64,000 bases of DNA from Deltaproteobacteria bacterium (GTDB lineage Bacteria; Lernaellota; Lernaellaia; JACKCT01): NCBI GenBank assembly GCA_027493875.1, contig JAOSJX010000023.1:496001-560000 (forward strand), read 5' to 3'. Numbering within the stretch: the first letter of the stretch is position 1; each line of letters begins with the position of its first letter. Below the pieces are notes generated by a model. That model did not search any database, had not been told where the DNA came from, and worked only from the letters and a program-made list of their open reading frames with translations. A program made the position numbers and the translations under genes. This document shows, in pieces, positions 54,351-64,000 of the stretch.

Positions 54351-54359
54351 CTCACGCTC

Positions 54360-55461
54360 CTAAGCGTACGGCTGATACGCCATCCCCCACGCTTCGGCGA
54401 CGCCTTCGTACGTCACCTTGCCGTGGTAGATGTTGATTCCCTTCCGCAGCGCCTCGTTCTCGGCGACGGCGCGCTCCACACCCTTCTCCACGAGTTCGAG
54501 CGCGTAGGAAAGCGTCGAGTTGGTCAGCGCGTACGTGCTTGTCCGCGGCACGATGCCCGGCATGTTCGCCACACAGTAATGCGTCACCCCGTGAACGACG
54601 AACGTGGGTTCGCTGTGCGTTGTGGGATGCGTGGTTTCGACGCATCCGCCCTGGTCGACGGAAATATCGACGATCACGCTCCCGGGGCGCATCTGCTTGA
54701 TCATGTTCTCGGTCACGAGCCGCGGCGCTTTGGCGCCGTGGATGAGCACCGCGCCGATCACGAGGTCCGATTCCGCCACCGCTTTTTCAATATTTCCGTG
54801 ATTGCTCGCGAGCGTCACGATTTTCCCCGCGATGGATATCATGCACGTAACGCAGCCGCGCCGGGTTGACGTCCAGCACCGTCACCTGCGCCCCGAGGCC
54901 GACGGCCATTTCGCACGCGCATTGGCCCGCGACGCCGGCGCCGATAATCGTGACTTTGGCGGGCGGTACGCCGGAGACGCCCGCGAGGAGAATGCCCGGG
55001 CCGCCGCTCGACGCCTCCAGGCTGTGCGCGCCGACCTGCGGGGCCAGCTTGCCCGCCACTTCGCTCATCGGCGCGAGCAGCGGGAGCGTGCCGTCGGTCA
55101 ACTCGATGGTTTCGTACGCGATGCCGATGCAGTTCGACGAGACCATGCGTTTGGTCAGTTCCTCCGCGGCCGCGAGATGAAGGTACGTAAAAATGATCTT
55201 GTCGTTCATCCAGTCGTATTCGGCGGGAAGCGGCTCTTTGACTTTCACGATCATGTCGGCCTTCATCCACGCGTCCTTCGCCGTGCCGACAATCGTCGCG
55301 CCGGCCTCCTCGTAGTCCGCATCGGAGATTTGGCTTCCGGCGCCGGCGCTCGTTTCCACCAGGACCTTGTGCCCGTGCGCGACCATCGCGGCCACGCCCA
55401 CCGGCGTCATGGCGACGCGTTTCTCGTCTTTTTTTATTTCCTTCGGGACCCCAACGATCAT
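54360..55461 (-). CDS. ald: Alanine dehydrogenase
   Basis: About 366 residues. Interconverts L-alanine and pyruvate with [40 protein letters not shown], then the NAD fold [22 protein letters not shown] and [22 protein letters not shown] one-base break near 54838 separates the two halves. I chose ATG 55461 because it matches the family start ([10 protein letters not shown]). Upstream is the SCP2-like gene. Confidence 0.93.
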
Positions 55462-55487
55462 GGCGACCTCCGGATGCGGCCGGCGCG

Positions 55488-55989
55488 TCACCTCGGCACG
55501 AGGTGCTCGCGGCCCAATTCTTTAAGGTTTCGCGATACGCCCTGAAAAACGGTCGGATCGCCGGCAGCAATGCCAGCGCCCGCAGATAATTACCTTGCGC
55601 TTGAATGCGCCCATTGAGAATCGCGGCGCCGAGGTTTTCGAGGCCGAGCCAGAACCGATGATTGAAGTCGGCGCTTTGGAGCATCACCGACTCGGCGTCC
55701 TTGTGTGTTTCGAGCGGCGCTTCGTCGTCGATTTGAAAGGACAGGCAGCGGCCGTCGGTTACAGCGTCCGGATCGCCGAGATGAAACGTGACCCACGCGT
55801 CCGGCTCCGCCACGCCGATGCGAACCACGAGGCTTGCGTCCTTCAAAAGCGGACGAACCGTCTGGTCCAGCGCCGCGCGGGTCAGAAAGGCGCGCTGCAC
55901 CCGGCAGTAGTCCTCACGGGATTGAAAAAACTCCCCCAAATTTCCGTCTCCGGATAACGGCCGTTCGCGGCCCGCACGAGCCGAATCAT
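55488..55989 (-). CDS. SCP2-like sterol/lipid carrier domain protein
   Basis: About 167 residues. The pattern ADFNHRFWLGLENLGAAILN-GRIQAQGNYLRAL with ALLPAIRPFFRAYRETLK resembles the SCP2 fold, which binds hydrophobic ligands. Breaks at the C run 55933-55937 and near 55521-55523; the corrected C-terminus ends LKELGREHLVPR. The start is ATG 55989. Whether it binds lipids here is unknown. It lies 27 bases upstream of ald. Confidence 0.6.
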
Positions 55990-56041
55990 GTTAGTCAAAG
56001 GGGGGAACCCGGTCAAACGAACGCCGCCGCGGCGGGAGGGT

Positions 56042-57431
56042 TTAATCGTTCAGCCGCCGCCCTCCCGTATCGGCGTTTTTTTCGCGTTCCAGACCGTACT
56101 GACGCATTTTGATTTGAAGGCCCTTGCGCGAGAGCCCCAGCGTCTTGGCGGCGCGCGTCACGTTGCCGCCGGTCTTGCGCAGCGCCGCGCGGATCATGTC
56201 CATTTCGACGCGCTCCGCCGCTTCGCGCGACGCTTCCTTGAGATCGCCCAGCGCCACCTCGGGCGCGGGTCGCGGCGTTTCAGACGCCCGTATTTCGTCC
56301 GGCATATCGATCTCCCGGATCGTTTCCCCGTCGGTCAGAAGCACGGCCCGTTCGATCGTATTCTCCAATTCGCGGATGTTCCCGGGCCACCGGTAGGCGT
56401 AGAGGGCCCGCCGCCCCCTCGTCAGATACGCCCGTCACCTGACGTCCGAGCCGCTCGTTGAAACGCGCGATGAACGACGCGATCAAATGATCCAGGTCCT
56501 CGGTGCGGTTGCGCAGCGGCGGCAGGCGCAGGTGCACCACGTTCAACCGATAAAACAAATCTTCGCGAAAACGCCCGGCCGCGACTTCCGCGCGCAAATC
56601 CACGTTGGTCGCCGCGATCAAACGCACGTCCACGCGCGTCGTTTTGATTCCGCCGACGCGCTCGAATTCCTGCTCCTGAATCGCCCGCAGCAGCTTCACC
56701 TGCGTTTCGAGCGGAACGGTCCCGATCTCGTCAAGGAACAGCGTGCCGCGGTCCGCCAGCTCGAACCGCCCCGGCTTACTGCCCACGGCACCCGTAAACG
56801 CACCCTTGTCGTAGCCGAACAACTCGCTCTCGACGAGCGTATTCGGGATCGCGGCGCAGTTGACGCGGATATAAGGCGCCGCCGCGCGGTCGCTTTTTTC
56901 GTGAAGCATCCGCGCGATGATTTCCTTTCCCGTGCCCGATTCGCCGGAAATCAAAACCGTCGTGGGGCTCTTGGCGACTTTGTCGACCATCGTGTGCAGC
57001 GCCCGCATATCGGCGTTACGGCTTCGCATCGGGTCCGGCTCGGCCGTTTGCGGTTCCTTGGCGGCAAACCCGTGTGCGTCGGCCGCCCGCCGCATGATCG
57101 CCACCAGGGCGTCCTTGTCCCACGGCTTCGTCAAATAATCGTGAGCACCGCGCTTCATCGCCTCGACGGCGGTTTCGACCGTGCCGTGCGCGGTGAGCAG
57201 CACGACGGGTAGCCCGGGGTCTAATTCGTGAATGCGCGCCAGAAGCTCCATCCCGTCCATGCCCGGCATTTTCAAATCGGTGAGAACGCAATCCGGTTCG
57301 TTCTCGCGGATACTCGCCAACGCTTCGCCGCCGCCGGCGGCTTCGAGCGTCTCGAATCCGCCCCGCTCCAAATTGGCCGACAGGACGCGGCGCATATTTT
57401 TATCGTCGTCGACGATCAGAACGGTCGCCAT
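56042..57431 (-). CDS. NtrC-family sigma54-dependent response regulator
   Basis: About 463 residues. Receiver domain ([14 protein letters not shown], phospho-acceptor Asp52 in [12 protein letters not shown], Lys102 in YLTKPWD), AAA+ domain with [13 protein letters not shown], the sigma54-contact [25 protein letters not shown] and [15 protein letters not shown], and a Fis-type HTH ([25 protein letters not shown]). It activates sigma54 promoters when phosphorylated. Break near 56405. It follows the histidine kinase at 57448, its likely partner. Confidence 0.94.
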
Positions 57432-57447
57432 GAGACCTTGATTCCTT

Positions 57448-59462
57448 TCATCCTTCCGCTTCCGCCGGCAATTCCACGACGAACCGGTTTCCGCCGCCAG
57501 GACGCGGCAGGCATTGAATCGTTCCTCCGTGGGCTTCCACGATGCGTTGCGAGATGGTCAGCCCCAGGCCCGACCCGCCGTCTTTCGTCGTGAAAAACGG
57601 CATAAAGAGCTTGTCGCGATCCGCGGGCGGCACCACCGGCGCCCGGTCCGCCACGTCGATGAAGACTTTCCCCTCGCCCACCCGCGTGGAGACCACGGTC
57701 TCGCCGCCGTTCGGCTGCGCCTGATACGCGTTTTGCACCAGGTTGATGAGGACCTGGCGCAATTGCTTGCCGTCCACATAACGGCGGCCGACGGCGTCGT
57801 CAAGCTCCGCCGTCAACGTAACACCTTCGGGAAGATCGCCTTCCGCGATGAACGCCAGAGTCCTGCGGACCAGATCGTTGATATCGACGTCCGAGCGCGA
57901 GAGGCCGAACGGCCGCGCGTAATCCAAAAACGCGTCAGGACGTCGTTGAGCCGCTCCGCCTCCGCCAAAATAATCTCGACGAATTCACGATTGTCCTTCG
58001 GCAAATCCTCGTCAAGTAAATACTGCGCGGCGCCTTTCATGGATCCGAGGGGGTTGCGAATCTCGTGCGCCAGCGAGGCGGCCATCTCGCCGAGCGTGGC
58101 GAGGCGGTCCTGGGATCGGAGACGTTGGAAAATCCGGGCGTTCACAAGGCGCACCGCCGCCTGGTCCGCCAGAATGCGCAAAATCGTTTCCGCTTCGCCG
58201 CCGATATCGGCCGCGGAGGATTCACCCGGAATAAAGACGCCGACAAGATCGTTGCGGTAACGCAACGGAACCAACCATCGCCCCTGGCACGCGTCGACGA
58301 ATTCGATGAGTTCGAGCAGCCGCTCGCGCTCCTGGCCGGGATACCCTTCGGACGATTGTTGCAGCAGCCGGTCCAGGTTGACCGGCTCGACCGCCACGTC
58401 GGCGATCGTTTCCGCGAGTTCCGCCGGCACGCGCTCCAGCCCCGTCTCGCCGGGCGACGCGCGCTCGAATCCGCCGCCTTCCGCGGACGGGTAGAGCACG
58501 GCGCTCGGGAGATCGAGCGCCTGCGGAACGTGAACGGAAAGAAACGTGACGATCTGCTCAAGGGTCCATTGCCGCGAGATGTCGTCGACGAGGCGTTCGA
58601 TCGTCCGCCGGCCCTCCCCGCGTCCGCGGATGACGAATTCCCGTGCCTTCGTGCCCAGCCCGGCGAGAAACGGGTCATAAATAATCATCAAAATGAACGC
58701 GGCGGCGATCGTGTGGAAGATGAAGAAAATCGGAAACGGCCGCATGAAGAAGAAAAAGAGCCCATACACGATGGCGAGAAACACGGCCGAGAACGTGAGG
58801 ACCGCAAGGCGTCCCACCATGCGCGCCACGCTGAAGCTCTGGAACCGAACGAGCGTTTGATAGAGGTAGTAGTGGTAAAGCACGAGCGCGATCGGCCCGC
58901 CCGGCCCGCCGCCCATGAGGCGCGAAAACGAAAGCGCGATCGCCGTCAACAACGTCGCCGCGAACAGCCCCAGATAACGCCGGCGGGAAAAACTCTGCCG
59001 CTCGCGCAGAATGCGCACCAGCGCCATGACCAACATCACCGCGGCGATCAGTAAGGTCGTGGTCGCTTCGCGGACGGGCCGTTCGGCCGGCGGATACAGC
59101 GCCAAAAAATGCAGCGCGGCATCGACCGACGGCACGAACGCCGTCACGGCGAAAACGGCGGCGAACCCGAACAACGAAACGAGCAGCCCGTCGACCACGC
59201 GGTTCGGTTGAAACAGATAGCTGTACATCAGGTACAGATAAGCCGGCGCGAGAAAGACCGCGGCGGCGATGTGCGTTCGAAGGAAAAGGTTCTCGCCGCT
59301 GAGTTTCAGTCCGACGTAGGACGCCGCGTGAATAAAAAGAAAGAGGTTGCACAGGGAAAAAGGCAGCGTCGTGCGGCTGCGTTCCTTGCGCGTCCACACG
59401 AGCAGCGCAAAGATCAGCGAAATGAATGCCGTGATAAGAAGGGCTTGGGTCTGGACGTTCAC
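57448..59462 (-). CDS. Membrane sensor histidine kinase with GAF domain
   Basis: About 671 residues. About eight N-terminal membrane segments (7TM sensor type), then a GAF-like domain ([38 protein letters not shown]), HisKA with the phospho-His in [19 protein letters not shown], and HATPase with the N box [15 protein letters not shown] and G2 [13 protein letters not shown]. The G1 box reads [11 protein letters not shown] instead of the usual DxGxG, which is unusual. A break in the A run 57926-57930 restores [13 protein letters not shown]. It lies 16 bases upstream of the NtrC gene. Confidence 0.88.
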
Positions 59463-59490
59463 GCCGACTCCGCTTTCTCAGCCCCAAAAT

Positions 59491-59767
59491 TCACGGACGC
59501 ACGTCGAATCCGGTCGTCCCTTCGGGCTCCACCCACGTGACCGCGACGCTGCGGACTTTGGCCAACGGCGGACCGTCGTGGCACCATTCGATCAACCGGT
59601 CGACCATATCACGCGGTCCGACGGCGTAAACCTCCACCCGCCCATCCGAAAGGTTTCTGACCCATCCCGACAGGCTGAGAGATAGCGCCTTCTCGCGCGT
59701 TTCCGCGCGGAACCAGACGCCCTGAACGCGTCCGCTCACAAAAATTTTTGGCCGCCGAAAGTGGCAT
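59491..59767 (-). CDS. Acylphosphatase
   Basis: About 92 residues. Small hydrolase of acyl phosphates. KIFVSGRVQGVWFRAETREKA carries the catalytic Arg, and SGWVRNLSDGRVEVYA the catalytic Asn. The start is likely ATG 59767, one base after the ligA stop, with a break in the run near 59741-59748. No substrate is indicated by the neighbours. Confidence 0.82.
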
Positions 59768-59768
59768 C

Positions 59769-61889
<2,121 letters not shown>

Positions 61890-61908
61890 TCAATCGGCGC
61901 TCCGATCG

Positions 61909-61936
61909 TTGACATGCGCGCGAAGAGCCTTACGTT
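61909..61936 (+). promoter_or_regulatory. Weak candidate promoter of the YugP-type gene
   Basis: Perfect TTGACA (61909-61914), 16-base spacer, weak TACGTT (61931-61936), about 37 bases before the ATG at 61973. Confidence 0.3.
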
Positions 61937-61972
61937 ATGAAACGAAAGGCTCGTTTCGAAAGGAACCCGGCA

Positions 61973-62647
61973 ATGTACATCTACGATCCGACGATCATTC
62001 TTCTGATTCCGGCCATCATTCTCGGCATCTGGGCGCAGGCGCGCGTGTCGAGGAGTTTCCGTAAATATTCCAAAGTGCCCTCGGGAACCGGCATGACCGG
62101 GGCGCAGGCCGCGCGGCGCGTTCTCGACCGCAACGGCCTGACCGACGTCGGCATCGAGACGATTCCCGGCCGTCTGACCGACCATTACGATCCGCGCGCC
62201 AAAGTACTGCGCCTCTCCGCCGCCGTGGCCGAGAACGCGTCCCTCGCGGCGGTCGGCGTCGCGACGCACGAAGCCGGTCACGCGCTGCAGGACAAGGACG
62301 GCTACATGCCGATGCGCATCCGGCACACGCTGGTTCCGGTCGCCAACCTCGGCAGCCAGCTTCTCTGGCCCCTCGTCATCGGCGGCTTCTTCATGGGTTG
62401 GGGCATTTTACTGCAAATCGGCATCGTGCTCTACGGCGCGGCCGTTCTCTTTCACATCGTGACGCTGCCGGTGGAGTTCAACGCCAGTTCGCGGGCGCTC
62501 GCCTCGCTCACGTCCGAAGGCATCCTCGTGCCCGACGAAGTCAAGGGCGCGCGTAAGGTGCTTAGCGCCGCCGCGATGACGTACGTCGCGTCGACGTTGG
62601 CGGCCATCCTCACGCTGGTTCGTTTGATTCTTCTGTCGCGGCGGTAA
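61973..62647 (+). CDS. YugP-type zinc metallopeptidase, membrane protein
   Basis: 224 residues, intact. Membrane segment at the N-terminus, then GVATHEAGHALQDKDG (His99, Glu100, His103), the zinc HExxH of PF04298, and two or three further membrane segments (WPLVIGGFFMGWGILLQIGIV). Function unknown in this family. Start ATG 61973, AAAGGAA upstream. It ends 3 bases before the convergent sppA gene. Confidence 0.85.
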   Translation: MYIYDPTIILLIPAIILGIWAQARVSRSFRKYSKVPSGTGMTGAQAARRVLDRNGLTDVGIETIPGRLTDHYDPRAKVLRLSAAVAENASLAAVGVATHEAGHALQDKDGYMPMRIRHTLVPVANLGSQLLWPLVIGGFFMGWGILLQIGIVLYGAAVLFHIVTLPVEFNASSRALASLTSEGILVPDEVKGARKVLSAAAMTYVASTLAAILTLVRLILLSRR

Positions 62648-62650
62648 GCG

Positions 62651-64000
62651 TTACCAGAGATCGCGCCCGTCGATGCGAAACACGAATGGGCACAACCTCG
62701 CCGGCGCCGGCGTGAGCAGTTCCAACAGCTCCGCGCGGCGCACCAGATCCCGCACTGTTGCGGTTCCGAAAGCGGACGTATTCCCGAGAAGCGGCTCCCA
62801 AAAAGAACCGCGCAAATATTCGGCCTGAACCAAACGATAGGGACCCTTCCGGCCCGAGCTTCGCCCGGCCGCGGGCTTCTTCGATCGCTTCGAACAAACC
62901 GCCCTCGGCATCCGCCAAGCGGTGCTCGAAGGCTTGCGTTCCGGTAAAGACCCGGCCTTGGGCCGCCGCGCGGATTTCCTTGGACGAGAGTTTCCGCGCG
63001 TCGGCGACCTTTCCCGCGAACACGTCGTAAAAGTGGCGGTTGATCGCCGTCATCCGCGCCCGTTCCGAATCCGAAAACTTTCCGTAGTCCGACAAAATCC
63101 CCGCGTTTTTCCCGACCGCGTAGCGATATTTCGTAACGCCGATTTTGTCATAGAGGCCGCGCATCGACGCTTTGCCGGAAATTACGCCGATCGAGCCGGT
63201 CAACGTCACGCGTTCCGAAAAATGCGTTCGCCCGCCATGGCGAGGTAGTAACCGCCGGAGGCCGCGACGTCGCCCATCGAAACGACAAGGGGGCTTCGCT
63301 TTCGCGAGCCGGACGAGTTCGCGGTGCATGAGATCGCTCGCGCTGCCCGACCCTCCCGGCGACGCGATCCGCAGTACAACGGCTTTGACGCTCTTGTTTT
63401 TACGTAGGGCGCGAACGGCCTTGACGAAGGCGCGTTGCGGCACGTGCACCGACCCCTGACGGCCGGTCCTGTCCGTGATCGGCCCGGCGGCGGTCAAAAT
63501 CGCCAACCGCGGATCGTTGCGTATGTAGGAGACGAGCGCCCGTCGCGTCGTCATCAATCGCTCGTGTTTGGCGGGTTTGACGGCGACGCGTTTGCCGAAT
63601 TCCGTTTTCAGCGAGGCCATGACCTCGTCCTCGTACGCGATGCCGTCCACGAAGCCCGCTTCCTTCGCCTCCTCCGGCGTATACGGCCCGCCATCGAGCC
63701 ACGCCCGGACCTTTTCCGGTGTCACGCCGCGGTATTCCGCGATCGACGCGGCGGCTTGCGCGGCGAGATCATTGACGAGCGACGTCATCATCTCGCGCGC
63801 CGGGCGCGTCGGTCCGGAGCGGGTGAACATCTCGGCGGCGTTTTTGAACTTTCCTTCGTTGAGAAGATCGGCCTCAACGCCGAGCTTGCCGAGCAGGTCG
63901 CCCAAAAAAAATCGGCTCCATCGCCAGACCCGTCAGAAAGATCATCGACGCCGGCGACGCCACGATCCGCCCGGTGGCGGACGCCACGAGGATCTCGGCC
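62651..64000 (-). CDS. sppA: Signal peptide peptidase SppA, 67K type, C-terminal part
   Basis: The gene runs off the right edge; its N-terminus is missing. Visible: ATGRIVASPASMIFLTGLAMEP, then LLNEGKFKNAAEMFTRSG with the likely catalytic Lys (GKFKNAAE), and AVVLRIASPGGSGSASDLM, then SMGDVAASGGYYLAM with the likely Ser nucleophile, and TGSIGVISGKASMRGLYDKIG. It degrades cleaved signal peptides at the membrane. Breaks at the A run 63903-63910, G run 63289-63293, A run 63218-63222 and near 62850. The Ser motif lies in the segment between two compensating breaks. Confidence 0.9.

Noticed and set aside
54839..55939. A 366-residue fusion of the SCP2-like protein with a downstream frame over ald
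   Set aside because: The tail is an out-of-frame reading of ald; correcting one A near 55521 ends the SCP2 gene at 55488.
61891..61914. Near-palindrome around 61891-61914 (TCAATCGGCGCTCCGATCGTTGA) as an operator
   Set aside because: Arms are asymmetric, with mismatched spacing; not enough to call.

Overview
The window reads as a gene-dense, GC-rich chromosomal segment of a Gram-negative bacterium. It carries LPS core genes (heptose kinase, two heptosyltransferases, an O-antigen ligase), Lnt, a TolC-type channel, an OmpA protein with thrombospondin type 3 repeats, an outer-membrane barrel and several lipoproteins. The thrombospondin-repeat OmpA, Asp-rich lipoproteins, Cys-rich CNGEE repeats, a 7TM-type histidine kinase and an NtrC regulator suggest an uncultured lineage of the old deltaproteobacterial assemblage (Myxococcota-like or a relative). 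That placement is inference. I see no rRNA, tRNA, CRISPR array or prophage.

Layout. 1-9789 (minus): start of a RelA/SpoT gene, gmk, yicC, then an LPS block (hldA, waaL-like ligase, GT4, two GT9, WaaE-like GT2, membrane sulfatase-fold protein), mostly joined by ATGA overlaps. 9975-12380 (plus): TPR protein, paired MaoC-fold dehydratase genes, polyprenyl-phosphate sugar transferase. 12319-23353 (minus): prfB with a canonical +1 recoding site, lnt, DUF2804, SprT-like peptidase, hutH, pgl-zwf-gnd, tolC. 23702-27401 (plus): Asp-rich lipoprotein and GH92 mannosidase lipoprotein. 27398-35275 (minus): VOC protein, secA, M23 peptidase, pcnB, TPR/outer-membrane barrel, trxA. 35473-36871: an intact IS481-type element. 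36921-39304 (minus): mtaB, mnmA. 39482-54350 (plus): carotenoid-type membrane protein, rnc-era-der, a secreted-protein cluster (dockerin-tailed M1 peptidase, cohesin-like lipoprotein, DUF2135-like protein, Cys-rich protein), a receiver-like protein, nadC-birA-coaX, two envelope lipoproteins, rfaE2 and an unknown. 54360-61791 (minus): ald, SCP2-like protein, NtrC regulator and histidine kinase, acylphosphatase, ligA. 61973-62647 (plus): YugP-type peptidase. 62651-64000 (minus): sppA, cut by the window edge.

About two thirds of the 58 genes (37) carry one or more single-base frame breaks, mostly in or next to short homopolymers, including single-copy essential genes (gmk, secA, era, der, ligA). 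Each downstream frame continues the same conserved protein. I read this as base-calling error, not gene decay, and give each such gene one full span with the break positions. The one break I believe is biological is in prfB.

The most interesting locus is 43579-46130. There an M1 metallopeptidase ending in a two-repeat dockerin overlaps by 8 bases the start of a lipoprotein with an Asp-rich spacer and a cohesin-like domain. Together they look like a small, membrane-anchored cohesin-dockerin system. Three lipoproteins in the window share an Asp tract directly after the lipidated Cys, while two that should face the periplasm lack it, which hints at a surface-export signal.
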